A program made the translations under genes and the position numbers. DNA of 64,000 bases from Thalassia testudinum (taxonomy: Eukaryota; Streptophyta; Magnoliopsida; Alismatales; Hydrocharitaceae): positions 16,312,501-16,376,500 of the forward strand of contig JAZHRO010000073.1 of the NCBI GenBank assembly GCA_037157565.1, read 5' to 3'. Each line of letters opens with the position of its first letter. The stretch's first letter is position 1. Below the pieces are notes generated by a model, which saw nothing but the letters and a program-made list of their open reading frames with translations, was not told where the DNA came from and did no database searches. Shown in pieces: positions 37,869-50,700 of this stretch.

Positions 37869-39357
37869 ATTAGATCAGAATACCAACAATAGGCCTAGAG
37901 GTACTCAAGCACCAGCCAAGATTAGACCTGACCAGCTTCAGCCTTGGGTCTGCCGTGAAGGTTTCTAAGGCCCGCAAAAACTGCCCAGAGGTTCATTAAC
38001 CCTAGCGGTTAAAGCACCCGTGCGTAAACATAGCAAGTCCAAGTTCAGTTTTCCAGTACATTTTTTATAAGAGAGATAGAGAGGGATATTTATTTTGAGA
38101 GTTCTCTCTTTTCCTTTTATATTCCCCTAAATCCAACATCAAATTGGCCCTAAACACAATCTATATCAGATTCCTTGTCCCTACCATCAATCCTCAAAGG
38201 GTCCCTGGCTTTCGATGCTTAATGATAGTACTACCTATGGCAACCCCCAGAATCCTTGCTTTCAACACATCAGGATAGTGCCGCTCATGGCATTCTTTAG
38301 CTAAATTTAGGCCCTGGCAATCGACATTTCGGGATAATCCTGCCCATGGCACCTAAACCAGCATAAGGTACTTACATGCCCTTGGTAGGGTATTCAGATA
38401 TCCTAGGAGACAAGCACCGAGGAGACGATATGTTATTACGCATCTTTGAGGGGAGTATTTTTCATTCCACCTCTCCCCACCGGAAACTCGTCTAATCAAC
38501 TTGTGTCTTCGAGCTACTCCGAAGCCAGATCTTCGGGAAAACATTTTTCAGAGTAGAACACTTTTGGCATTATATTTCATTAAGCGCACTGAACTAGACT
38601 AGTGTATGATTTTTGGGTGCCTAGGTTACCAAGTCCCGCAAACCAACGGGCAAGCAATGGGTTGAATAATCCTTAAGCCTTCGACTTAATACATCAGCTT
38701 CGCACTTTCCTCAACTTGAGGATTAATCCAGATCTTAACAAATACGTGAGTGTTTAAGCCCTAGATTAGGCCTAAGAGGCCTAAGGTCAATACTCTTTAT
38801 TTATCTCCTTGTCTCTAGCACTTCAGAACTTAATCCTTGTTTTGATTTGATCTAGAACTTAAGTTGGATCCATAATCAATTGCTAGGACTATCATTTTTT
38901 TTCCTTTGATTTTACTCCTATGACATTTTTTTGTATTTCCTCCTCTTTTTCCTCTTCAAGAAAGATTTTGCATTCAACTTATAAAATTTTCCTCCCCTTT
39001 TCTCCATTTTTTATGTACATATTTTTTTGTAAGAGCCCCTCAAAGAATTGAATTTCTCATTTGTTTTGCACTTTAATATCCTCCATGTCTAAGTTTTGCA
39101 ATGTCCTCATTGTAAACCAAGTGGGTTTGAATTCAGCTTAATTCAAAGGTTAGAATAGGGTCAAAGGGTGGGTGAACGGGTTGAGATGACTGTTGTGAAT
39201 GATTTCAAGCTCTGATACAAGTATCAAAGGTGGAGTCGGCTGTTCTAAAGTTTGAACCCTAAAGTGCAATATGAATGCAACTCAAAAAGATGATCAGAAG
39301 GGTCTCAAGTTTTTGGAATGACGGGTTGCCTCCCGTTAAGCGCTAAATTTGATGCCC
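37869..39357 (-). other. 3' UTR of element C3
   Basis: Homologous to the 3' UTRs of C (46290-47784) and D. It includes the internal polypurine motif in decayed form (39077-39115; minus ACAATGAGGACATTGC, then GACATGGAGGAT) and the after-stop block GGGAGGCAACCCGTCAT (39319-39335). The last ~140 bases, the terminal polypurine tract and the 3' LTR expected to the left of 37870 are replaced by the D pol fragment. Confidence 0.65.
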
Positions 39358-41176
39358 TCAACCGAGCAAAGGGTGGTTAAGGAGAAGGGTGGTCCGATTG
39401 GTGGAATTTTGTAGAATAAGTACCTTGATGATTAGCCTGGTTGGTCCAATCAGGTGCTTGTTCAGATCAATTGGCTGATGATGCAGACCAAACCCAATCA
39501 GTTTGGTGGGTTGAGGGATGTGAATCAATAGGTGTGAAGCCCAACAGATGCTTTGTGGCTCAAATAGATGTGGAAATACGAAACGAGGGTTTGGCTATAT
39601 CGGCTCAGCCGAATCAGAGTAGGGGTCCTCAAATGATAATGGATATGTGGAGAATGTAGAAGCCCTACTGGTGGGATCAGAGGGGGACAATATATGGTTG
39701 TCAGTTTGATCAGTATCCAATTCCCTATCGAATTGTGGTGGTGAATCATATGTGAGCGGATTCGAAAGAGGTGATTCAGAATAGAAATTGATTCCGGTGG
39801 CAGGTCAGGATTAGGATGGATCACTTCTGAATGGCTCTGTAGGAGGTAAGGCTGCTTTGAGTTCCACATCATTGGCCTCAAAATCAGAATCAAAGAATAG
39901 ATCATGGATACTGAGGTCGTAAATCGGCTCATAATCATCTGGGAACAAGGGTTCTCCAAAATCAATGTATGAATCAAAATCATTGGAGAATTTGCGAAAA
40001 TCAGCTTCTGAACCTGATTCAAGATCAGGATTTCCACCACATAATAAATTAAAATGCATGGAGTTATCAACCTGACTTTGGTCTAACCTAGTCTCAAATT
40101 ACAAGCTTACTGGGATATCCTTATTAGGCATAGGCTCGGGTTCAGGATATCTAGGATAGATCCAATCAAAACCTAACTCTTCCAACTCCTTTGATTCTGT
40201 ATCGTAGATCGATTTGACTTCTGACAAATCAATTTGTTCTTCTAAGGAGTCTGGAGAGGTATAATCATAAATATAGGCCCAAGATCATAGTTCAAATCTA
40301 AAATTTTATTTTCATTACATCGGGCCTAGTGATCATCCCAACTACGCTTAGATTTAGATTTTAGGTTAGGTGTAGGAATTGGGTCACTAGAATTTGGACT
40401 TGGTTCTATTGGGATGTTAGAATTACTCCCGAGGAATACCTTAATAGGATAAAGTGCGAGGGTTACATCCTCAAGAGGTTCTCAACTATATTCATCACAG
40501 GTGTTTGGAAAATCTAGGCATGATGGACCAGCTTCATAGCTTCCTATGGTTGGCTCATAATCGGAAACACCTGTAACTGGATCCGCCTAACCTGTAGCTT
40601 GATTAGGTAGTTCATTCTGACTAAATTCAAAATTTGGTCCTATTTGGATTGGGGGTCCATAACAAATTCCATTTTCGTACCTGGGTCCTAGGGAATTATA
40701 TTGATCCTCAAAATTGCTCCAAGATGCATCACTAATTTTCGGGTGAGAATCTGGGTACTTTTGATCAATGGCTTATTGTACCATATTTATCATATTACCA
40801 CGTTTCTCAATGACATCCTGGTGTATTTTCCAAAGTGGTGGATTTGTCAGACACTATAGATACTCAGTGTTATGTAATCTCCACAATTCACTATATTCTG
40901 ATAAAAGAGCATCCCGAGTTGAACCACATATCATTTGTGTTAACATCATCTTGGTACGATCCATAATGAGGTTTGTTGTTTCTGGTACGTTAACGTGAAT
41001 TCTGCTAAATAGATTTGAGGTTCGTCAAATTCTTCCCTGTGCCTAAGGGCAACCTTGATCATTTTCTCTTTTATGCTCATACGGGATTCAGGTTTACTGA
41101 ACATCTTTCCTATGTTGTTAGGTTGGATCTCCAAATCAGATGGTGGATCAGGATGAAGAATCAAATTTAGGTCCAT
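39358..41176 (-). pseudogene. Acidic ORF of unknown function in C3 (C-family ORF), decayed
   Basis: I do not recognise this protein. The minus strand starts ATG at 41176 (MDLNLILHPDPPSD, then SKPESRMSIKEKM) and ends at TGA 39358-39360 beside the conserved after-stop block. Several frameshifts divide it. The best conserved piece (39811-40059) contains LLCGGNPDLESGSEADFRKF and FGEPLFPDDYEPIYDLS, matching FCGGNPDLKSNSKLDFRKF and FGEPLLLDYDEPIYNLS in element C. It is rich in D, E, S and P, with no CCHC knuckle, DLGAS, FMDD or HHCC motif. It occupies the place of gag-pol between leader and 3' UTR. Confidence 0.6.
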
Positions 41177-41774
41177 ATTGATTTGATCAGATCAGATTAG
41201 ATTTTACTTATAAGACTAACTCTAATGGAGGCATTTAGGTCTAACCTAGGGACCTCTCCTATATGTGTGCATTAAAGAATAGACGAGGGACTGGATGTGT
41301 ATTGGACCCAATCAAGGCATCAAAAAATTTTGGATGACTAAGGTTGTTTGAGGCAAATGAGCCTCTTAATCAAAAATCCACACACTTGAGAATTACTTAT
41401 GCAGCCAGGAAGGCAAAGTTTCGCAAAGACCCCTACATGGTAGAGTGTCCCCACAAGTTACAGGGTTTTCCCCACCCGACCTTCCTTGTCACCGTGATTC
41501 TAAGTAGATCAGAATGTATGAATTGAGATCTAAGTCTGCCAATTTTAGCCCTACTTGTTCCTTGAATTTCACTTGATTTATAAGTTATTTCAAATTGTGA
41601 CCTAATTTGTAGGTTGATTGATTCACAAAATAAACTAACTTCTCCTAACCTACCCTAAGGTTGAGGATGAGGTTTGGGTCAAGAACCCAAATCACCCTGA
41701 ATTAGTTTTCAACAGGTTATTAGGTCCCAAATTTTATGATTCAAGTGAATTTAGAGCCTTGATTTTAGGGTACA
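41177..41774 (-). other. Leader of element C3, downstream part
   Basis: It precedes the C3 ORF and matches the leader of C (52061-52560), for example GATTCAAGTGAATTTAGAGC at 41739 against the sequence at 52543. It breaks at 41774 at the border of element C and continues at 55806. Confidence 0.65.
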
Positions 41775-42059
41775 TGTTTATCGGGCGAGATCAATGTTTT
41801 AAAATCAATGCATTGTAGTATAGTTGAAATCGCTCGAAAACAAATAAATTTTATTACTCGAAGTTTTAAATCCGAGGTCGAACACAAGGAGCAAATTGGG
41901 GTTTAAAAATCGAGAGCACAACTTTAAAGAAACTGAATATGCAATGTAAATCAGAGTTGTAATGCAAAAACACAGAATGACAATGTATGAAAAGAGTGAA
42001 CAAAAAATGGACGTTTGACTTTGTGAATCAGACATCTTAAACTTAGGGCTACTACAGTG

Positions 42060-42440
42060 CTTTATTTCTCTTCTTTCTCTCTTCTCTAATCTGTCTCTGT
42101 TCTTCTCTGACTGCTTCCTTCCTTCTTCTTTCTTTCCTTCTTTCCTTCTGTTCTCAATCTGTGCCTTTTCCTTCTGCCTTTGGCTTTGGCTATATCTCTT
42201 TCTTCTTCTTCATCTTCTTCTTTCTCTAGCAGTCCCTCTTTCTTCTGCCTTCAGTTCCTTCTCCTTCTCTTTCTCTTTCTTCAGCCCTTCAGCCTTTAGC
42301 CTCTTCCTCTTCAGTTCTTGCCTTCTCCTCTCTTAGCTTCTCTGGCCTTCGCCCTCTTCTTCCTTGGCTTCTTCTTCTTTCTCTTTTCCTGCGAGAGCAA
42401 AACCTACCCCTACCTGCCCCCGCAATCTCTCTTCCTCTTT
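42060..42440. repeat. Strand-biased polypyrimidine/polypurine tract in C LTR
   Basis: The + strand is almost all C and T, with TTCTTCTTTC-type runs. It is repeated at 53345-53745 and, as purines, at 34520-34830 in F. Confidence 0.85.
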
Positions 42441-43620
42441 CTCTCTTAGGCTCACTCTCCCAAAGCCACTTCTCGGGTAATCGGGTCAAGTGCGCGCCCG
42501 GGACCAGGCCCACCGGCGTGCGGTGGTTGGCGAGAAGTGCAGGTCTGGTATACGGGTCAAGCCAGGTCTGCGGGGATCGAGTCACGGATGAGGCAGTGAA
42601 AGGGCGAGTGGGACCTCACCCCGTGGTCAGGAGGCGATAAGCCTACTTCACTTTTGCAATTTATTCTGCAGCGCCCGCTCAAGATCTTTCGAGGTGGGAC
42701 TAAACATCCCACCTTCCTTCGCGTGCGCCCGTAGCAAGAGGCTTCCTTGATTGCAGCTGCCACTGGGGTCTTCAGTGCCAATTGCTTGGCTGGAGCTATG
42801 AGTGAGATGAGTCCGCGCAACCTGGGGCCGTCCACCTGGACCAAAGAGACCTGGGGCTAGCTTGCAAGCTAGCTACTTGCTTGCTTCAATGGCGGCAGGC
42901 CTCTGAACCTATCCACATGAAAATGGCCTTGCGGCTCTATCAGAAAGCTCAGATAGCTTCACCTAGACACGGTGAACGTAGTGCGGGGGTCGGCGTGGCG
43001 TGGGGTGGCTGGAGCGTGCGTGCCTAGGGCACCCTGTGTGCGTGAAAGTGGGTGTGTTCGGGGGGTGTTCTGGGGGCGTGGCACGGTGAGTGGAGTGAGG
43101 GTTCAAGATCAGTGAGGTGTTGCGATGCTTATGGGGTGGTTGGCGAGGCGGATGGAGGTGCAGAGCGGCGGGGACGCCTCGCCGGAGTGTGGCCGAAGAT
43201 GAAGAAGGTGAGGGTGATTGCATGCATCGAGGGCATTTTCAAGAAATAAAGAGGGGAAACAGGAAGAGGAGGGAGAGAGAAATTATCTAACCTAATCTAA
43301 GGACGAATGAGGCAGGGATGGCGGCCGGCTCGTGTTGCCTTCGCCAAAGACGAAGCTCTCCATAGGTGAGGCAACGGCGACAACAGGGATAAAGGCAGCG
43401 TCTGGGCTGGTGCGGCCGACGCAGATGAATGAGAGGAAGGTAACCCAACCACTGGTATTGTGGTTGGGCGACAAGAGAGAGAGAGCGGAGCCGTCGGAGC
43501 TTGCGAAGAAGTTGTGGCCGGTGAGGAGAGAAGAAAGTGGGGTGGACCGGCCCAATTCCAAGCTGAGGAGGTGTGGAATGAATTAGGGTTTCTTATGTAG
43601 GCCTTGGAGGTTGGGTTTGT

Positions 43621-43713
43621 GCTTGGAAGCCAAGCTTCCAAGCATGGCAATCTCGCCGGAGATGGAAACTCAGAGAGACCCAAATCTCTCATGCGTTCGC
43701 ATGAGAGATTGGG
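43621..43713 (-). promoter_or_regulatory. Twin hairpins in the 3' LTR of C
   Basis: GCTTGGAAGC-CAA-GCTTCCAAGC (43621-43643) and CCCAAATCTCTCATGCG-TT-CGCATGAGAGATTGGG (43679-43713; one unpaired base). They lie just upstream, in the LTR's sense, of the TATA position. Confidence 0.8.
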
Positions 43714-44534
43714 TAAGAATTAGGGCTCATCAATGGGTTCATATTTTAGGAGATTTCTTAAAGAATCTCCCTTTCAATTTTGAACGGGATTCTCTGAGAG
43801 ATCAGAGAGTTCTTGCCTTTGAAACCTCATCGGAGTAGGATTCTCTCCGCTATAATGGCAGAGGGACCTAATTGCAAAGAACGACGAGGAAGCTAGGGGG
43901 TTTCTGTAGAGGTTTTCGAAAGATAGGGGAAGAAATGTAATTAGGCTAGACCTATTTGCAAAGTGGGTCAAGATGAATTCCTCTTAGGTCAAAATTTTGG
44001 TACAAACTTAATTTGGACCTAAGGAATCCAATGGTAAAGTTGGATTTTGGGTTTAACCACGTTTGACTAGGCAATTTACTTAAAAACCTAATTTAGGGCA
44101 AATATTTGTCTGAGACCCCAATTTAGGTCAAAATAGGTTCCAAGGGTCAAATTGAAGGTTATGAACCCTAGAGAATATTTTTCCATGATTTTTAGAGGGT
44201 TTAGGTGAATTTTATTCTAACCAGAACCTTGTTAAATCAAGTGGGTCTGTTTTAGGTTACAAGAAGTCATTTAATTCCTAGAATTCAATGAACCCTTTTC
44301 TGTTTGATTCAACCTACTTATTATCTTGTTAAGATCATTTGGCCTGTGTTTAGCCCATGAGAAATTCTGTTGTTGTACTGCAATGGTAAAATTACAGTTT
44401 TACCCCTTGTTTCTTGCTTTTCTCTCAAAATGGTTATTCATTGAGTTAAGACCTCCAGTTGGTTATGTAGGAGCTTTTGTTCTCTTTTCTGGGTCAAAAT
44501 GAGCTAATTAGGGCTCATTATGGTGTTCCCATCA

Positions 44535-45270
44535 TACCCCCATGCCTAGCTTTTGCTAGTCCCTTAGAAAAATTTTAAGGTTTTAACTTCTGTTCTATAC
44601 CATGAGTTCTTTTGATGTTCACAAATTATGATGAGTGATCTTTTCTTTTCGATTAGGTTAGAATGCTGATAGTAGGCCTAGAGGTACTTAAGTACCAACC
44701 AAGATCCAGACCTAACCTCTGGCTCTAGCCTCAATCCTCCGTGAAGTTTTTAAGGGCCATAGGAACTATCCTAAGGTTCGTTGGACTTCGCGATTAAAGC
44801 ACCCGTGCTTGTAACATATTTTAGCCTCGATTCAGTTTACAGTACGTTTTCTTGTAAGAGAGAGATAGAGGATTTTCTTTGTTTAGAGAGTTTTCTCTCT
44901 TCTCTTTTTATTTCTAGCTTCGAATTGGCTTCTCAATACAGTCTGTATCGGATTCCTCATCCCCATCATCAATCCTCAAAGGGTCCATGGCAATCGATGC
45001 TTCGTGATAGCACCGCCCATGGCAACCCCTAGAACCCTGGCTTTCGAGATTTTGTGATAATCCCACCCATGGCATTCTGTAGCTAAATCCAAACCCTGGA
45101 AATCGACATTTCGTGATAATTTCATCCATGGCATCTAAACCAGCATAGGGTTCTTACATGACCCCAGTAGGATATGTAGATATCCTAGGAGAGAAGCACA
45201 GAGGAGACGATATGTTATTGTGCATCTTCAAGGGGAATTTCCCGCCTCTCCACGTCGAGAACTCGTCCAA
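44535..45270 (-). other. Polypurine tract and partial 3' UTR copy of element C
   Basis: The minus strand has GGCATGGGGGTA at the LTR border. The rest matches 46167-46900. It stops near 45270 (CTCGTCCAA) and joins an LTR fragment at a GCA shared by both parents. Confidence 0.75.
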
Positions 45271-46166
45271 GCAGGACAACCTCGCCGGAGATGGAAGTTA
45301 GAAGGAGACCCGAATGTCTCATGCATTTGCATGAGAGATTGGGTACCAAATTGAGCCTCTGATTGTGTTCAAACTGGACGAGATTTCTCAAAGAATCTCC
45401 CTTTCAATTTTAAAGGGGATTCTCTAAGAGATCAGAGAGATCTTTCCCTCGAAACCTCATCGAAGTTGGATTCCCTCCGCTATAATGGTGGAGGGACCTA
45501 ATTGCAAAGAATGAAGACAAAGATAGGGGGTTTTTGTAGAAATTTTCAAAAGTTAGGGGTAGAAATGTAATTGGGCTAGACCTATTTGCAAATTAGGTCA
45601 AGGTGAATTCCCCTTAGGTCTAAATTTTGGTACAGACCTAATTTGGACTTAAGGAATCCAATGGTGAAGTTAGATTTTAGGTTTGACCACGTTTGACTAG
45701 GTACTTTACACAGAAACCCAATTTAGGGCAAACATTTGACTGAAACCCTAATTTAGGTCAAAATAGGTTCTAAGGGCCAAATTGAAGGTTCTAAACCCTA
45801 GAGAATATTTTTTCATGATTTTTAGAGGGTTTAGGTGAATTTTATCCTGACTAGAACCTTGTTAAATTAAGTGGGTCTATTTTAAGGTTACAAGAAATCA
45901 TTTAATTCTTAGAGCTCAGATGAACCCTTTTATGTTTGAACCAACCTACTTTTCATCTTGTTAAGACCATTTGACCTATGTTTAGCCTGTGAGAAAACCT
46001 GTTGTTGTAATACAATGGTAAAATTGCAGTTTTACCCCTTATTTCTTACTTTTCTCTCAGAATGGTTATTCATTGAGTTAAGACCTCCAGTCGGCTATGT
46101 AGAAGCTTTTGTTCTCTATTCTGGGTCAAAATGAGATAGTTAGGGCTCATGATGGTGTTCCCATCA
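45271..46166 (-). mobile_element. Truncated C-family LTR (first ~0.9 kb)
   Basis: The right end is the LTR start TGATGGGAACACCATCATG (minus), next to a polypurine tract at 46167-46182. The sequence matches 43640-44534 and then ends inside the LTR, within a few bases of hairpin 2 of the promoter region. Confidence 0.8.
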
Positions 46167-47784
46167 TACCCCCATACCTAGCTTTTGCTAGTCCCTTAGC
46201 AAAATTTTAAGGTTTTAAGTTCTATTCTAGACCATGAGTTCCTTGATGTTCACAAATTATGATGAGTGCTTTTTTTCTTTTTGATTAGGTTAGAATGCCG
46301 ATAGTAGGCTTAAAGGTACTCAAGTACCAACCAAGATCCGGACCTAACCAGCTCTAGCCTCGGTCCTCCACGAAGGTTTTTAAGGCCCATAAGAACTATC
46401 CTAAGGTTCGTTGGACTCTGCGGTTAAAGCACCCGTGCTTGTAACGTATTTTAGCCTCGGTTCAGTTTGCGGTGTGTTTTTTGTAAGAGAGAGATAGAGG
46501 ATTTTTGTTTGGAGAGTTTTCTCTCTCTTTTCTTTTTATTTCTAGCTTCGAATTGTCTTCTCAACACGGTCTGTATCGGATTCCTCGTCCCCATCATCAA
46601 TCCTCGAAGGGTCCCTGGCAACCGATGCTTCATGATAGCACTACCCATGGCAACCCCCAGAACCCTGGCTTTCGAGATTTTCAGATAATCCCTCCCATGG
46701 TGTTCTGTAGCTAAATCCAGACCCTGGCACTCGACATTTCGTGATAATGCCACCTATGGCATCTGAACCAGCACAAGGTGCTTACGTGCCCCCAGTAGGA
46801 TATGTAAATATCCTAAGAGACAAGCAATGAGGAGGCGATATGTTATTGGGCATCTTCAAGGGGAATTTCCCGCCTCTCCACGTCAAGAACTCATCCAAAT
46901 CAACTTGTGTTGATCGGCCGCTCCTAATCTAGGCAACTTTTTCAGAAAATTTAAACGCTTTTGCATGATTTTGATAATTATGCGCACTGAACCGACTGTG
47001 TGTGGATTGGGGTGCTTAGGTTACCGAGTCCTGTAAACCGAAGGTCAGTTAACAAGGTCGAATACTCCCTAAGCCTTAGACCTAATACTTAAACTTTGCA
47101 TTCTCCCCAACCTCTTGAGGACTATCCAGATCTTAGCGGATACTTGAATTTTTAAGCCTAAGAGTCTAGCGCAAGAAACCTAAGATCAGCGTTCCTACTA
47201 ATCTATTTTGTGTCTCATTAGTACTTTTTTCCTTTCATTTTCTTTTTCTTGATATGGTCTAGAACTTAGTTAATCCCTTAATTTCTTACTAATGACTATC
47301 TCTTCTTTTTTTCTTTTCATTTTGTGCTCCTTTTTGGCATTTTTCACTTTTCCTCCTCAAGTTTTATATGGCCTCAAAATTTTCTTCTCTCCTTCAATTT
47401 TTTTTTCTTTTTCACCATTTTCTATTTTTTTGGTATTTTTGGCATATGAGAATTTTTTGTGAGAACCCTTATGAATTTTATTTTCTGTATGTTTACACTT
47501 TACCACCCCCCATGCCTAAGTTTTGCAATGTCCTCATTGTAAACAGAGGGTGTAAAACAGGTTTGAGTTCAGGGACTTAGAACAGGATTTATCAGGTGTG
47601 TGAACAGGTCGAGAATGACTGTTGCAGAAGATTTCAAGCTTTGGCACATGTACCAGAGGTGGGATCGATTGTTCTAAAATCGAACTCAAGGTGCAATAGA
47701 CATGAAGTACAGGCGGATAGTCAGAAGGATCTCAGGTTTTTGGAATGATGGGTTGCCTCCCGTTAAGTGCTAAATTCAATGCCT
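46167..47784 (-). other. 3' UTR of element C
   Basis: Contains the terminal polypurine tract (46167-46182), the internal polypurine motif (47503-47545; minus ACAATGAGGACATTGC ... AGGCATGGGGGGTGG) and the after-stop block GGGAGGCAACCCATCAT (47748-47764). No ORF of interest. Confidence 0.7.
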
Positions 47785-50700
47785 TCAGTCGAGCGGGAAA
47801 TGGTATGGAGAGGGAGTGGTCAAATCAGCTGAGTTTCGTAGAACAAGCACCTTGATCAAGAGCCTGGTTGGTCCAACCAGGTGCTTGTTCAGATCAATGG
47901 GCTAATGATGCAGCCCAAACCCAATCAATCTGGTGGGTTGATAAATGTAGATCAAGAGATGTGGAACCCACCATATACTATGGAGCTTGGAATGATATGG
48001 AAGTGTGAATTCAGGGTTTGATTGAGTCGAATCAGCCTGGTCAAAGTAGCGATCTGTAAAGTAATCAGTGGATAATGCGAAAACCCTACAGGAGTGATTA
48101 GAGAATGATGGAGCATGATTTGTGGTCTAATCAATGTCCAAAACCCGAAAAAGATGTGGAGGCGAATCATCTGCAATCGGCTTAGTAAGAGGGGAATCAG
48201 AATAGAAATTGAGTCCGATTGTGGGTCAGGGTTGAAAACAGGTTTGGATGGGTTCTGTATATGCGGAGGAGGTGGCTTCAATAAGAATTGTGCTTGAGGG
48301 CTCTTCTAGAAATGAATGATAGGTAGGTTTATTTAGAGAGTCCTCATAGTAGCCATCAAATTCAAAAGTGAATGCCTGAAGAGTGTTTATAGGATGAGGA
48401 AAATCTGAGTCAAGAAAAGATTCGAACTCTGGGTTGCAGTCACTCTCGGAATTTTCTAGTTTTGATTCCTAAGGATCGAAAAGAAATGATTCCATTTCAC
48501 TAGAACCTAAATTTATCAATGATCTCGGGATCAGGGACCTCAAAGTCGGAGTCGGAGAATGAATCATGTGAGCTGAGGTTGTAGATTGGCTCGTCGTAGT
48601 CAAGAAGCAAAGGTTCTCCAAAATCATGGTAAGATTCGAAATCGTCAGAGAACTTGCGAAAATCAAGTTTTGAGTTTGATTTGAGATCAGGGTTTCCACC
48701 ACAAAATAATTCATATGATGTAGACTCAACAGCCTGACTTGGGTCTAGCCTATTTTGAGATTCTAAGCTTAAAGAGGTGTCCTTATCTGGTCTAGGCTCA
48801 AGTTCTAGGCTTGTAGGGAAGACCCAATCAAAACCCCACTCTTCCAACTCCTCGGTTTCTGTATCGTAGGTTGGCGTGACTTCTGAAAAATCAATCTGTA
48901 TCTCTGAGGATGTTGGAGAGGGATATTCATCAAATAAAGGCTCAGGATCATATTCTTCATGTAAACTTTGATCTTCGTCATACGAGGCCTTATAATCTTT
49001 CCAATAAGTTTCAGATCCAAATTCTAGGCTGAGGATGTGAGTTGAATTACTAGAATCTAGGTCAGAGTTACCTTACCAGAATAAGGGGTGGGAATTACAC
49101 CCTGATAGTGGATTACGCGTGATTTGTAAAAGCTGGTTTTCAATGTCGTTGTAACACGTGAATTCGCATACGTTTTTAAATTTATAAACCTAGATAGGGG
49201 AGTATCTAGGGTCGTCCAAGGAGGCCAAATGTTTACAAAAAGTGATTCTCTTGCTTGGAATACAATCTCAACATTCTTTTTGGTATTTTTCAATATATCA
49301 TTTTTTTTTTTTGGAATTAAGACAACATGCGAAATGGTGGTGGGAAGGTGATTTACACTTCAAATTTAAAACACTACTTCTAAGTGGCAAGTAGAACTTC
49401 TCCCTAAGCTCACTCTGGGCAAGTGGAGGCCTAGAATAATTAGGGAGAAGGAGTGAAGAATGCTAAAAAAATAAGTAAGTAGAAATGCAAATCAGAAACT
49501 GCAAAGAAGGCAACTAGATAAATGAAAAGTGTTTTACAAAAAGGCCTAGTAGAGGAATGCTTCAACTACTAGAAAAATTAAAATAAAGAAAAGCAAACAC
49601 AAATCCTCTAGATAGATGGTGAAGAAGAGGGATTCTTGCTCCAAGTTTGGTAGCTCCCAAGCTTGAAAAGAATCCTCCAACTCCTTCCTTGTTGTGCTCC
49701 ACCAAGGTGATGTCCTCCAAGGCAAGCCCTAAGGGGGTGTGCCCTAAGCTTCTCTCCAAGGGTGGACGTCCACCCTAGGTCCTTCTCCCTTGCCTGGCCG
49801 TCCTCCTTGAAGTGGAAGAGTCCTCCTCCTTGGCGTGGCCCAAGTTGAAGAGAGTGGGGAGAAGAAGGCACCAAAAGGGCTGGTGATGTGCCCCTTTAAT
49901 CTCCTTCTCTACTCCTTCTTCTTGGTCGTAGGTATAGGTGGTTTAGGTAGTAAAATACACTAATGGAGGATGCCCCAAAATGGTGGTAGGTGGTGGGTTT
50001 TTATAGAATAGGAAGGGGGCTAAGGTGTCCCTTGAAATGGAGGGCCAAGATGAAGAGATGGAGGTGGTTAAAGATCCTATGGCCAAGGTGAGTTGGCGCC
50101 ACCTTAAGGGACACCAAGGGAGTAGTTATGGGTGTTGACACCCCTTGATGTTGGCACCAAAAAGGGTTCTAGAAGGTGGTCTAAGTTGGCGCCAAGAGGG
50201 ATTCTAGAAGGAGGGGTAGGTGGATGGCTAGGATGGCTTATGTGGGTAGGTGTAGGGTGGATTAAGGGCTGAAAGTTGGCACCAATATAGAGGTGGTTAG
50301 GGGTAGTTTTTGGCACCAACTTAAGGTGTCTTTTGGTGGTGATAATGGGGTGAAGGGATGGCTAGGAGGTGGTGCCAACTTGAGTAGGGTAGCTAGCTTA
50401 GGTAGGCTTAAGTTGGTGGAGCTAGCTAGGGTTGACTTTGAAGGTGGTGGATGGCCAAGGAGCTGGTTGCTAGCTAAGCTAAGATAAGCTAAGATAAGCT
50501 AGCTTAGCTAAAGGTTGAGTAGAGGAGAAGGTGTTGGAGCTAGGGTTTGGAGGGAGGAGCTGAGGAGGAGAAGTCTGGAGCTGAAATTGGAGCTGGCTGC
50601 TGCTGAAGAGGCTGGCATGGAGCTACTCTAGCTGGCTTAGCTTGCTAGTTCTTTGCTAGTTGCTAAGCCAAGCTAAAGTAAGCTAGCTTCTACCATGATG

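Larger units (their letters stand above)
41775..44534 (-). mobile_element. 3' LTR of element C
   Basis: 2,760 bp. The minus strand starts TGATGGGAACACCAT next to the polypurine tract (44535-44550) and ends GCCCGATAAACA. It aligns with 53064-55800 throughout. A pyrimidine-rich stretch (about 42060-42440 on +, purine on the sense strand) and two promoter-side hairpins (43621-43643; 43679-43713) are present. Confidence 0.85.

Noticed and set aside
41775..45270. A separate element from the one ending at 55800
   Set aside because: The outer flanks at 41770 and 55801 are near-identical 5-mers and the host leader reads across, so a single insertion with a duplicated 3' end is simpler.
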